64,000 nt of DNA, taken from Pseudomonas viridiflava. Its GTDB lineage: Bacteria > Pseudomonadota > Gammaproteobacteria > Pseudomonadales > Pseudomonadaceae. The translations under genes and the position numbers were made by a program. Positions within the stretch are counted from its first letter, which is position 1. Every line of letters begins with the position of its first letter. The stretch covers positions 90,731 through 154,730 of the forward strand of contig NZ_LKEH01000026.1 of NCBI RefSeq assembly GCF_001642795.1, given 5' to 3'. The notes beneath the pieces are model-generated. The model saw only the letters and a list, made by a program, of their open reading frames with translations, searched no databases and was not told the origin of the DNA. Below, piece by piece: positions 35,487-44,238 of this stretch.

Positions 35487-36494
35487 TCAGCTCATCAGGT
35501 AGGCAAGTTTTTTGGTCAGCAGATCGACCGAATCTTCGGTGAACAGCATCAGCAGATCAAAATGAATGTTGTGGCCTTCGACGCTGTAGCTGATCTCCAC
35601 CGCCAGAGTCTTTTTCCAGCGCTGGCTGTTGATGCGGATCAACTCGTCGATGCCGCCCTGGGCACCCAACAACTGCGGATGGCCTTGCGAGAAGGCGATA
35701 TCGATCTGCTCGGCAATCCCGCTCAGGCAGGCACCGATCAGGATCGTAGACAGGTCCAGAAGCATTTCCATGTCGGAAGAATCGGGGGAGTTGCCGCCCA
35801 TCAGCTTCGACACGCCGGAAATTTCAGAGTCGTGGAAGATCAACAGCGCTTCACCGGCGATACCGCCACCGATGTAGCCCTGACAGACTGCAGTCAGGCG
35901 CTGATCACTGTGTGCATCGGCGAGCGCCATGTGCAACTCGCCCACTTCAAGCATGTTCACGTTCGGCACCGGCAATTGCACAAACACGCCCAGCACCTTG
36001 GCCAGCAAAGCAGCGGCCCGGCCCATGGCGACGTTGACGGTTTCGCGGAATGCATCCTGAAAACTGATGATGCCCTGCCCCGCCGTGTGCTGCGTGGCCA
36101 CAGTGGCAGGCAGCGCCGAAGGCTTGCCCAGCAGGCCAAGGCGTTCGAGCGTGTTTTTGAGTTCGTCCGGGTCGGCCGGCTTTTTCAGGAAGGCCAGCGC
36201 GCCCAGTTCCATGACACGGCGTACGGCCTCATCCTGCACGTCTCCGGAGACCACGATAACCTTGGCGTCCAGGTGTTCTTCACGAATCGCCGCCAGTGTC
36301 TGGTAACCGTCCATGACCGGCATGGTCAGGTCCAGCAGCACGACCTTGCCCAGGCCGCTGCGGATCGCCTCCAGGCCTTCCTGACCTTGGGTCGCCATCG
36401 TTACCGACACATCCCAGTCAGCAGGCAAGGCCCGCATCAACTGCTTTCGCGCCATGTTGGAGTCGTCGCATATCAATAGCGCAAGAGTGGACAT
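35487..36494 (-). CDS. Response regulator with CheC/CheX-like output domain
   Basis: The 335-residue protein starts at ATG 36494 (MSTLALLICDDSNMARKQL). The receiver domain (1-120) has the acidic pair DD, phosphoacceptor Asp in VVLLDLTMPVMDG, Ser/Thr in VVSGD and Lys in LKKPAD. The C-terminal part (about 145-330) resembles CheC phosphatases; the first active helix keeps E-x2-N (FRETVNVAMGRAA), while the second lacks the Asn (LDLSTILIG). It probably dephosphorylates CheY-like proteins or itself when its receiver is phosphorylated. Operon with the PAS protein. Confidence 0.82.
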   Translation of the reverse strand: MSTLALLICDDSNMARKQLMRALPADWDVSVTMATQGQEGLEAIRSGLGKVVLLDLTMPVMDGYQTLAAIREEHLDAKVIVVSGDVQDEAVRRVMELGALAFLKKPADPDELKNTLERLGLLGKPSALPATVATQHTAGQGIISFQDAFRETVNVAMGRAAALLAKVLGVFVQLPVPNVNMLEVGELHMALADAHSDQRLTAVCQGYIGGGIAGEALLIFHDSEISGVSKLMGGNSPDSSDMEMLLDLSTILIGACLSGIAEQIDIAFSQGHPQLLGAQGGIDELIRINSQRWKKTLAVEISYSVEGHNIHFDLLMLFTEDSVDLLTKKLAYLMS

Positions 36495-36754
36495 CGTGTA
36501 GTTCTCACTGCAAAAAATCAGGCTGCCAGAGGCAGATAGCATCGGTACGGCAACAGGGCTAAAACGACTACAGATCAACTGACTGCAAGACTTGCTTCAT
36601 GATAGATATCATATAGACATCACTCCCGCCACATCTCGACGTGACACGTTGTCATACTAGAAGAGTTTCATAAGCCGTCACGTACAATCGTTGTCAGGAT
36701 TGGCCTGCCGCCAGTATTTTTTTCCGGATGCCTGTCACTTCGGTCGGAATGGCC

Positions 36755-36795
36755 CTATGATCAAATGATAGATTTGCAAATAATCATTCGATAGT
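36755..36795 (+). promoter_or_regulatory. Palindromic operator region of the RES-Xre module
   Basis: TATGATCAAATGATAG overlaps AATGATAGATTTGCAAAT, and AATGAT pairs with ATCATT around TTTGCAAA. These overlapping inverted repeats lie 12-50 bp before the antitoxin start, the usual place for autorepression by the Xre protein. Confidence 0.6.
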
Positions 36796-36806
36796 AGAGG
36801 TGAATC

Positions 36807-37256
36807 ATGTCTCTCGCCATACGCGACTATCATCCGGCAATGATCCAGAAGCAGGATTTCTGGCAAAAGCTGGGCATTCCGCCGCGCGGCGACAGCCTGT
36901 ACACGGCGCTGCGCAATGGACTGCCCTATGAAATCTTCGAACGTCTGGCGCAATACACCGACCTCAACCGCTCGACCCTGGCCGAGCATCTGGGCATTGC
37001 GCCCGCGACGTTGCAACGTCGGTTGAAGGTGCGGCAGTTCAATTCAGAAGAAAGTGATCGTCTGTTTCGCCTGGCGGCGGTGTACAAGGCGACGCTGGAT
37101 CTGTTCGAGGACGATACCGAAGCCACTCGCCTCTGGCTGGCCAACCCGGTCCATGGACTGGGCAATCGTCGCCCTCTGGAAATGCTTGCAACATCTGCCG
37201 AAGCCCAGGCCGTGCTCGACCTGATCGGTCGCCTGGAACACGGGGTCGTGGCTTGA
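36807..37256 (+). CDS. Xre/MbcA/ParS-family antitoxin
   Basis: The 149-residue protein has an HTH-type N-terminal domain (LPYEIFERLAQYTDLNRSTL, LGIAPATLQRRLK) and the C-terminal DUF2384 toxin-binding part (ESDRLFRLAAVYKATLDLFE, WLANPVHGLGNRRPLEML). AGAGGTG lies before the ATG. It overlaps the RES toxin gene by 4 nt, the standard antitoxin-first order. Confidence 0.9.
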   Translation: MSLAIRDYHPAMIQKQDFWQKLGIPPRGDSLYTALRNGLPYEIFERLAQYTDLNRSTLAEHLGIAPATLQRRLKVRQFNSEESDRLFRLAAVYKATLDLFEDDTEATRLWLANPVHGLGNRRPLEMLATSAEAQAVLDLIGRLEHGVVA

Positions 37257-37726
37257 TTCCTGTCTATCGTCTGGTCAAGCGCAAATGGCTGGCCCAGGCA
37301 TTCGACGGCGAAGGCGCAAAACTCTATGGAGGGCGCTGGAACAGCAAGGGCAATGCCTGCGTGTATTGCGCGGGCAGCGAGTCACTGGCGTTGCTGGAAG
37401 TACTGGTTCACTTGGGCAATGCCGCAGTGGCGCAACATTACGCAATGCTTGAACTGCAGATCGCTGAAGAACACATCCTAAATGCGCGCCTCGACACCCT
37501 GCCGCCCGACTGGCGCGAGGAACCGGCGCCACCCGCTACCGCGTTGTTCGGCGATGCCTGGCTGGCGTCCAGTGACAGCCTGGCGCTGGCAGTGCCCAGC
37601 GTGATCATTCCGCGAGAATCCAACTACCTGCTCAACGTGCGGCATCCGGCGTTCGCAACTGTCGTGGCGACAGCACGGGACCTGGATTTTGCAGTGGATG
37701 CGCGTTTGGGTCGAATCACGACCTGA
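37253..37726 (+). CDS. RES-domain toxin, NAD+-degrading
   Basis: The 157-residue protein has the Arg-Glu-Ser pattern of RES toxins: VYRLVKRKW, KLYGGRWNSKG, ESLALLEVLVHLG and IIPRESNYLLNVRHP. Characterised members deplete NAD+ in the cell until the Xre partner binds them. The gene is full length with intact motifs. Candidate GTG/ATG starts are few; the track start ATTCC-preceded ATG in overlap with the antitoxin stop is accepted because of translational coupling. Confidence 0.9.
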   Translation: MIPVYRLVKRKWLAQAFDGEGAKLYGGRWNSKGNACVYCAGSESLALLEVLVHLGNAAVAQHYAMLELQIAEEHILNARLDTLPPDWREEPAPPATALFGDAWLASSDSLALAVPSVIIPRESNYLLNVRHPAFATVVATARDLDFAVDARLGRITT

Positions 37727-37805
37727 CGAAGGCAGGCGCGGTCTGACAGCAAACAGCGACTGCGCCGACTTTTACCAAATAATACGTAATTCGCTGAAGG
37801 CACAC

Positions 37806-37990
37806 GTTTTTGTGGGAGGCGCCACTACGTCTTCGACGGAGCGCTGTCGCGCATCAAACTCGGTGGGAGCGGACTTGTCCGCGAATGCAGCGTTTCAGCC
37901 ACTGCATACGCGTCGGATGTACCGGCCTTTTCGCGGACAAGTCCGCTCCCACGACGCCCGGTGTTTGCGGCGCGACAGCGTGATGTCGGA
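37806..37990. repeat. REP-type inverted repeat cluster
   Basis: GTGGGAGCGGACTTGTCC with the next bases GCGA (37863-37884) is exactly inverted at 37931-37952 (TCGCGGACAAGTCCGCTCCC then AC), forming a 22-bp arm pair with about 46 bp between. Outer segments GTGGGAGGCGCCACTACGTC (from 37812) and CGGTGTTTGCGGCGCGACAG (about 37960-37980) recur at 22.1-22.2 kb. It sits between the convergent RES toxin and mltA genes (37727-38020, no other content seen). Confidence 0.85.
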
Positions 37991-38020
37991 GACACGTGCC
38001 TCTCTCTTATCCAGCAAACC

Positions 38021-39184
38021 TCACTCAGTAACTGGCAGCGGCATGTTCTTCGGCCACAGCAGCCAGATATTGCCCTTCTGCTTCATGTCACCGGCCAGCT
38101 TGCCTGCTTCTTCACCCGTTCCCCAGAACAGGTCGGCGCGCACTTCGCCCGCGATGGCGCCGCCGGTGTCCTGAGCCGCCACCGGCCGCACGATGCTGCT
38201 GCCGTCAGGTCTAGTGGTCGACAGCCACAACAGGCTGCCCAGTGGAATCACCTTGCGATCAATCGCCACGCTGTAGCCAGCCGTCAGCGGCACATTGAGC
38301 GAACCGCGCGGGCCTTCGTTGCTGTCAGGATTACGGCCAAAGAACACATAGCTGGGGTTGCTCGCAAGCAGCTCGGGAACGCGCTGAGGATTGGCCTTGG
38401 CCCAACCGGAGATGGCGCCCATGGTGACCTCCTCCTTCTTCAACTGACCCTGCTCGACCAGCCAGCGTCCAATGGCCCGATACGGCCGACCGTTCTGATC
38501 GGCGTAAGCCAGACGCACTTGCGAACCATCGTCCAGACGCACGCGGCCCGAGCCCTGGATCTGCAGAAACTGCAGGTCCATTGGATCAGTCAGCCAAGCG
38601 ACAACCGGCGCATTCAGGCCCTTGGCGCCAATAGTGGCGGCATCGTCATACGGCTTGAGCACCCGGCCTTCCAGACGACCGCGCAGGCGCTTGCCCTTGA
38701 GTTCGGGATAGACACTGTCCAGGTTGACCACGATCAGATCATCCGGGACGCCATACACAGGCACGTTCGCCGCTTCAGTCTGAGTCAGGCTGCCAGGGTA
38801 GACAGGCTCGTAATAACCCGTAATCAGACCGTCGGCGCTGCCGTTGTCAGCCCGCAGGCTGTAGACCTGCAACTGGTCGTGCAGAAATGTCTGGATCTGC
38901 TCGGCACTCGGCGCAGGCTCCAGACCGGCTGCGGCCGCACAGGTCGGTCCCCAGACGGCGTCGGCTTTCAAGCGGGTGCATGCGCTGCGCCATGAGGTGA
39001 AACCGGCCTGCAGATCAGCATCGGACACTGCGGGCAGCGCTTCCCAACCGGCCTGAGCATACGTGGTGTGAGGCGGTTTCGGCGCAGTGGTCGGCTTGTC
39101 GGACTTGTCACACGCAGCCAGCATCACTGCCAGCGGCAGGACCAGCGCCAGGCGCCGGTGCCAGGGTTTGAAAGAGAACGTCAT
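38021..39184 (-). CDS. mltA: Membrane-bound lytic murein transglycosylase A
   Basis: The 387-residue lipoprotein starts at ATG 39184; the signal peptide ends in the lipobox LAAC (MLAACDKSDKP). Central motifs GLITGYYEPVYPGSL, QIQGSGRVRL, YVFFGRNP, PLGSLLWL and the catalytic Asp in AAQDTGGAIAGEVRADLFWG define MltA, which cleaves the glycan strand forming 1,6-anhydro-muropeptides. It acts at the outer membrane. Single gene. Confidence 0.93.
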   Translation of the reverse strand: MTFSFKPWHRRLALVLPLAVMLAACDKSDKPTTAPKPPHTTYAQAGWEALPAVSDADLQAGFTSWRSACTRLKADAVWGPTCAAAAGLEPAPSAEQIQTFLHDQLQVYSLRADNGSADGLITGYYEPVYPGSLTQTEAANVPVYGVPDDLIVVNLDSVYPELKGKRLRGRLEGRVLKPYDDAATIGAKGLNAPVVAWLTDPMDLQFLQIQGSGRVRLDDGSQVRLAYADQNGRPYRAIGRWLVEQGQLKKEEVTMGAISGWAKANPQRVPELLASNPSYVFFGRNPDSNEGPRGSLNVPLTAGYSVAIDRKVIPLGSLLWLSTTRPDGSSIVRPVAAQDTGGAIAGEVRADLFWGTGEEAGKLAGDMKQKGNIWLLWPKNMPLPVTE

Positions 39185-39403
39185 CAGCGCGAATCCTTGT
39201 ACAGCCGCATCAGGCTTGAGTTGAAAAAACGCCATTGTGGCCCAGGCGGGCGCTGTGACCTAGAGCCCGATCGACAGTTATACGAATCCTTCATCTCATA
39301 GGTTGTGTAGATGATTGCCATTGCCAACAGTGATTTCCGCTGACGATCCGCACTTTCTAGAATGAATCCAACTTTTGAATACATCCGACCCTTGAGGACT
39401 GAT

Positions 39404-39877
39404 ATGCGTATTGAAATCGGCATCAACGAGCAGGACCGCCAACAGATCGTCGACGGCCTGTCACACCTGCTTTCCGACACCTATGTGCTGTACCTGAAAA
39501 CCCACAACTTCCACTGGAACGTCACCGGTCCGATGTTCCGCACCCTGCACCTGCTGTTCGAAGAGCAGTACACCGAACTGGCGACCGCAGTGGATTCCAT
39601 CGCCGAACGTATCCGCGCACTGGGCTTCCCGGCTCCAGGCACCTATTCGACCTACGCTCGTTTGTCGTCGATCAAGGAAGAACCGGGCGTGCCTGATGCT
39701 GCCGAGATGATCAGGCAACTGGTGGAAGGTCAGGAAGCCGTGGTCCGCACCGCACGCGGTCTGTTTCCGCTATTGGAAAAAGTCAGCGACGAACCCACCG
39801 CCGACCTGTTGACCCAGCGAATGCAGGTGCATGAAAAGGCTGCGTGGATGTTGCGTACGTTGCTGGAAGGGAATTGA
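39404..39877 (+). CDS. dps: Dps-family ferritin-like DNA-protection protein
   Basis: The 157-residue protein begins MRIEIGINEQDR (TTGAGGAC before the ATG 39404; the longer frame has no ribosome site). It carries the ferroxidase ligands of Dps: THNFHWNVTG, and LFEEQYTELATAVDSIAERI. Dps dodecamers store iron and protect DNA in stationary phase or oxidative stress. A strong terminator follows 8 bp after the stop. Confidence 0.92.
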   Translation: MRIEIGINEQDRQQIVDGLSHLLSDTYVLYLKTHNFHWNVTGPMFRTLHLLFEEQYTELATAVDSIAERIRALGFPAPGTYSTYARLSSIKEEPGVPDAAEMIRQLVEGQEAVVRTARGLFPLLEKVSDEPTADLLTQRMQVHEKAAWMLRTLLEGN

Positions 39878-39884
39878 TGACTGA

Positions 39885-39927
39885 GCGTCTGGCACCCGCC
39901 TATTGAGGGAATGCCAGACGCTTTTTT
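39885..39927 (+). terminator. Intrinsic terminator of dps
   Basis: GCGTCTGGCA (39885-39894) pairs with TGCCAGACGC (39912-39921), followed by TTTTTT. Confidence 0.92.
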
Positions 39928-39952
39928 GCCGTACCTCACACGTTGCATGACT

Positions 39953-41200
39953 TCACGGCTGGCCGGGATGCGGCTCAGGGTAGTCGCGACCTATCTCCAG
40001 AGGACTGGCGTAAGGGCTGTCCCATAGCTGACGGTGCAACGCGCCTATCCTGCTGGCCATGCTGCTGTCGTGCATCACCACCTCCAGATTTCGCGAGTTA
40101 TCGAGATAGCCGCCGAGCCAGTTACTGGTTCCCACCCAGGCGACCTGATCATCGATGTCCATGGTCTTGCTGTGGATCACCCTCGCATAGGGAATGAAGC
40201 CTTGCGCGGCGACCGGCAGCGTCACGACTCGTACCTGCACGTTCGGCACCAGTGCCAGACTCTTCAGGTACGCGACCTCCGGCATGCCGGTGTTCCAGTC
40301 CGAAACCATCAGTTTGATTGAGACGCCTCGGGCTGCAGCGCTGCGGATAGCGTTGTCGATCACAGCGTAATACGGCCGAGCCTTGTCTGGCCCGTATGAC
40401 AAGGGCGCGTAGTCCAGCAGTTGCACACGCACCTCTCGCCTTGCTGCTGCCAGCAGACGCGGAAGCTCGACCTGCGAATCGATAACCCCCGGCGGATTGT
40501 AGCGTTGCGGGCTGGCAACCAGATAATTGCCGACAGCCGAGGCCGCTGGTCCTGGTCCTGATTCTGGTATCGGCGCAGGCTTACCTTCGGCGAGGGCCGC
40601 CTGGGCGCGCCAGTCCTGATCGAATATGGCCTGCACCTGCCGCACTACACCCGGCTCATCTATTCGCAGACCGGTTTCATGAATGTGTTCGAGCGAGCGC
40701 CAGTCGAAGTTTTGACTGCCTATAAACGCCTGTTGGCCGTCCACGACAAAAAATTTGGCGTGGATGATGCCGCTACCGGTCAGTCTGGCGTACGGCAGAA
40801 CCTGCAGCGTGAGGTTTGGAATGCTGCGCAACCGCTCAAGCGTATTTGGATCTGAAAGCTTCAGACCTTTCTCCTCGAGAAGAAAGCGTATCTGCACCCC
40901 ACGCTGACCGGCAGCGCCAAGGCTTTCAATCACCTTATCCATGACTGAGCCAGCTTGATCGGCAACATAGAACTGCTCGATGTCGATGCGCTCCCGGGCA
41001 CCATCGAACAGCTCGCGCCAGACTTCGCCGGGCGCTCGCAGATCAGCGGTCTGAAGATCGGTGCCGACCGGAACGGTATGGACCAGCTCGAAGCCCTGGA
41101 TAGCAAACCCGGCATGAGCAACCGAACTCATTAACCAGAACGCGACAGTCAGACCGAACTGACGCAGAGGCATACAGCTAAACGAAAGATTGGAAACCAT
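39953..41200 (-). CDS. Secreted phospholipase D-like protein (two HKD motifs)
   Basis: Start 41200 (MVSNLSFSCMPLRQFG) gives 415 residues with an N-terminal signal segment ending SSVAHA. Two HxKx4D catalytic motifs are seen, IIHAKFFVVDGQQAFIGSQN and RVIHSKTMDIDDQVAWVGTSN, each followed by the GS/GT-N step, so both half-sites are intact. The family includes phospholipase D and cardiolipin synthases; the signal peptide favours a periplasmic phosphodiesterase. It follows exbB by 62 bp on the same strand and is probably the last gene of that operon. Confidence 0.8.
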   Translation of the reverse strand: MVSNLSFSCMPLRQFGLTVAFWLMSSVAHAGFAIQGFELVHTVPVGTDLQTADLRAPGEVWRELFDGARERIDIEQFYVADQAGSVMDKVIESLGAAGQRGVQIRFLLEEKGLKLSDPNTLERLRSIPNLTLQVLPYARLTGSGIIHAKFFVVDGQQAFIGSQNFDWRSLEHIHETGLRIDEPGVVRQVQAIFDQDWRAQAALAEGKPAPIPESGPGPAASAVGNYLVASPQRYNPPGVIDSQVELPRLLAAARREVRVQLLDYAPLSYGPDKARPYYAVIDNAIRSAAARGVSIKLMVSDWNTGMPEVAYLKSLALVPNVQVRVVTLPVAAQGFIPYARVIHSKTMDIDDQVAWVGTSNWLGGYLDNSRNLEVVMHDSSMASRIGALHRQLWDSPYASPLEIGRDYPEPHPGQP

Positions 41201-41262
41201 GGGAATCTCGTCGCAGAGACCAGATGCACCGACGCGCGTCACAGACATGCGTCGGGTGCCGA

Positions 41263-41913
41263 TCAGGCCGTCCGGAAGTTCAATGGGGCTGCAGTGACCG
41301 GATGCACCGTTTCGTCCTGAACCCGCGCACCACTGGAGGCACGGATCAGCAGAATTTTGAGCTGATCGTTGATGCGCTCAAGGCTGTTCTGGAAGAAGTT
41401 GTGAAAGACCACGCAGAAAAGCGCAATGGCGATACCCAGTCCTGTGGCGTAAAGGGCCGTACCGATACCGGCAGAAATCTGCCCAGGGTCCGACACACCG
41501 GCACTGGCCAGAGCCTTGAACGTGTCGATGATCCCCAGAATGGTTCCCAGAAGCCCCAGCAATGGGGCCGCCGTGGTAATGGTTTCAATGAGCCACAGGC
41601 TGCGGGACAGCGGTGCACGGGTGCTCAGGTACTGGGTTTCGATGACATCATCCAGATCCCTGCGAGACCCCTGCGCACTTTTCTGCGCCAGAACCGGAAG
41701 GACCATTTCCAGCGGCAGACCGGGCCTGCGCGTCAGCGCTTCGGGCAAGTCTTTTTCACCGTGCACGGATGTGCTGAGCGCCGCCTGCAGATCGCGAGCC
41801 TGACGGCGTACATAGGCAAAGTAGATACCTCGCTCGATGGCGACGAAAATCGCTATCGCGATAGCGGCGTACATCACATAAAACGTGATGTCGTGAAGCT
41901 GATTCATATCCAT
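41263..41913 (-). CDS. exbB: ExbB/TolQ/MotA-type proton channel protein
   Basis: The 216-residue protein has three membrane helices (about 10-28, 115-140, 155-180) and the family motifs LWLIETITTAAPLLGLLGTI and GIGTALYATGLGIAIALFCV. With ExbD it couples the proton gradient to TonB. It is unusually the last core gene, behind the receptor, 25 bp after it. The C-terminal tail is long and basic. Confidence 0.9.
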   Translation of the reverse strand: MDMNQLHDITFYVMYAAIAIAIFVAIERGIYFAYVRRQARDLQAALSTSVHGEKDLPEALTRRPGLPLEMVLPVLAQKSAQGSRRDLDDVIETQYLSTRAPLSRSLWLIETITTAAPLLGLLGTILGIIDTFKALASAGVSDPGQISAGIGTALYATGLGIAIALFCVVFHNFFQNSLERINDQLKILLIRASSGARVQDETVHPVTAAPLNFRTA

Positions 41914-41938
41914 GACGCAGACCTCGGATCAGTGACAG

Positions 41939-44221
41939 TTAAAAGTTGGCTTCGAGAGAGACGGTAACCGTACGCTCGACACCGACGATGTAAGCCGGGT
42001 CGCCATCGCGGAAACCGCTGTAGGTCGCCGCGTTGGTCTTGGTGGTGTACACGCCGTCCAGATATTCCTTGTCGAACAGGTTGTCGACGTTCAGGCGCAA
42101 GGTCGCGTCCTTGACGATTTTCTTGTCCACGGGCAGGTAGATACCGGCGCCAAGGTTGAAGATGGCGCGCCCGGGGATGCTTTCGTCGTTGGTCAGGTCA
42201 CCATAAAGCTTGCTGGTGAGCTTGCCGCCGAAAGTGCCGTAGTAGCTGCCGTCGTCATAACCGATGTTGGCCGCCAGCATGTTCTTCGGCACGTTGGCGA
42301 ACTGCTTGCCGCTGGTAGGCAGCTCGATGGCTGCGCCGTTATTGAACACCGTCAGGTCATCTTTCTGTTTGGCGCGGGTGTAGGTGTAAGAGGTGTAGTA
42401 ATTGAAGTGATGAGGCAGCAGACCGCTCCATTCCAGTTCCAGACCGCTGTTGTCCACTGCACCGGCGTTGATGTCTGCAAAATCACCGTTGATGTCTTTG
42501 GATGACACTTGCCGATCCTTGAACTGCATGTAGAACAGGGTCGCCGCCAGCGTCATGTCCTGATCGGTAAAGCGCCAGCCCAGCTCATGGTTCCAGCTGG
42601 TTTCCGGCTTGCTGTTGATTGAGCCTGCGCCCTGGTCGTAAAGCACGTAGTTCTGCGGCACCCGCATGTTGCGCGACAGGCTGTAGAACAACTGATCGCG
42701 CTCATCCAGCTGGTACTTGAGGCCGACGTTGGGCAACAGCTTGTTGTAGGTCTGGTCCCGTTTTTCCGGACGTTCTGTCAGGCTGCCGTGGTTATCCCCT
42801 TCGCGCTCGACATTCATGTACGCCAGACCGCCAATCAGGGTCCAGTCCGGGGCGAAGTACCAGGTGTCCTGTGCCCAGACTTTCTGCGCGGGCGTCACGG
42901 TGTAGCGGTCACGGCCCTGAATCTCGTTGCCGTTGGCATCGACCACGTAGTCCGAATCAGGCCAGATGCTCTGCGGTTTGCCGTTGCTCTTCAAGCGAAT
43001 GAATGGCTGGGTCTGCAACTGACGCGCGCGCTCATACCAGTAGCCGACCTGCACGCTATGCTCGTCGTTGACATCCCAGTTCAGCTTGGTGGTGATGCCC
43101 GGACGCCAGGTCTGTGTACGTGACGGCCGGTAGTAAACGCCGGTAGTCGACGAACCGTCTGCGTTGTAAGCGGCGGCCGTCGGCAGGTTGCTCAGGTCGA
43201 ACACGCCCCCCTGGTTGGAGCCACGATTGAGCGGGAAGGATGAGCTTGCTACGCCGCTGCCATTGCCCCAGAAATAATACGGAATGACCGACAGCGACAG
43301 GTTGTCGGCGAGCTTGAACTGGGTATTGAGCACACCAGTGAACGTCTGAAACGGGTTCTGCGCCAACTCGTAATAGCTGGACAGTTTGCCGTTGCTGCCC
43401 AAGGCAGGCGTGGACGGATACGGATCGAACTTGCGTCCGCCTTGCTGAAACTGGCCCTTGGTGAGTTGGCTGTAACTGTTGTTGTCCTGCTCGTGGTATT
43501 TGAGGATCAGGTTGGCGGTGTTGCCTGATCCCATGTCGAAAAAGCTGTTCCATTCAACCTTGTCGGCACGCACCGCGCCGTCGCCACGCCACTTCTCGCC
43601 TTCGGTGTGGGACAGCGAAAGCCAGTTGCTCAGCCCGTTGACCTCACCGGTATTCAGTCTGGCGAAGGTCTTATAGGTGCCATTGCTGCCTGCCACCTGT
43701 TTGACGAACGCTCCGGTTTCCTTGGTCGGTCGAATCGTCACAATGCCTATATTGCCGCCACTGGAACCGATGTGCGGACCGTCACTCTCGGCAGAGCCTT
43801 GGGTGACAAAAATCTGGTCGATGTTTTCCGGGTCGCCCAGCAGGTTGGAATACAGCGCGTAGTTGCCCGAGTCATTGATCGGCATGCCGTCGACCGACAT
43901 GCCGACCTGATCGGAGTTGAGACCGCGCATGGTGAAACGGAAACCGGACAGGCCCGTGGCGTCTTCGCTGGAGATGTTCAGGCCAGGGGTGTATTTGAGC
44001 TTGTCGATCGCATTGCCTGTTGCGGTCTGCTTGTCGAGCGCTTCCTTGGTCACCGTGGAGCGCGCCTTGATACTGTCCTCCTGGACCATGTAACCGCCGC
44101 CTGAAGTTGCCTTGCCTTGCACGCCGATGGTGCCGACGTCGCTGCTGGTGTCAGCCATGACCATACCGTGGCTCATGCCGGCGGCGACCAAAGCAAGGTG
44201 AATTCTGGAAAACTTCATCAC
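41939..44221 (-). CDS. TonB-dependent outer-membrane receptor
   Basis: The 760-residue receptor has a signal peptide (to about VMA, residue 23), a TonB-box-like stretch GTIGVQG, a plug domain (about 45-190, LKYTPGLNISSEDATG, FTMRGLNSDQ, VDGMPIND) and a 22-strand barrel ending VTVSLEANF. There is no N-terminal signalling domain, so it is a transporter rather than a transducer. C-terminal LRLNVDNLFDKEYLDG is the typical Pfam feature. The substrate is unknown; the locus (PhoD, PLD-like protein) suggests a phosphorus-containing or related nutrient rather than a siderophore. Confidence 0.88.
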   Translation of the reverse strand: MMKFSRIHLALVAAGMSHGMVMADTSSDVGTIGVQGKATSGGGYMVQEDSIKARSTVTKEALDKQTATGNAIDKLKYTPGLNISSEDATGLSGFRFTMRGLNSDQVGMSVDGMPINDSGNYALYSNLLGDPENIDQIFVTQGSAESDGPHIGSSGGNIGIVTIRPTKETGAFVKQVAGSNGTYKTFARLNTGEVNGLSNWLSLSHTEGEKWRGDGAVRADKVEWNSFFDMGSGNTANLILKYHEQDNNSYSQLTKGQFQQGGRKFDPYPSTPALGSNGKLSSYYELAQNPFQTFTGVLNTQFKLADNLSLSVIPYYFWGNGSGVASSSFPLNRGSNQGGVFDLSNLPTAAAYNADGSSTTGVYYRPSRTQTWRPGITTKLNWDVNDEHSVQVGYWYERARQLQTQPFIRLKSNGKPQSIWPDSDYVVDANGNEIQGRDRYTVTPAQKVWAQDTWYFAPDWTLIGGLAYMNVEREGDNHGSLTERPEKRDQTYNKLLPNVGLKYQLDERDQLFYSLSRNMRVPQNYVLYDQGAGSINSKPETSWNHELGWRFTDQDMTLAATLFYMQFKDRQVSSKDINGDFADINAGAVDNSGLELEWSGLLPHHFNYYTSYTYTRAKQKDDLTVFNNGAAIELPTSGKQFANVPKNMLAANIGYDDGSYYGTFGGKLTSKLYGDLTNDESIPGRAIFNLGAGIYLPVDKKIVKDATLRLNVDNLFDKEYLDGVYTTKTNAATYSGFRDGDPAYIVGVERTVTVSLEANF

Positions 44222-44238
44222 GTTGTTCCTTGTCAGTA

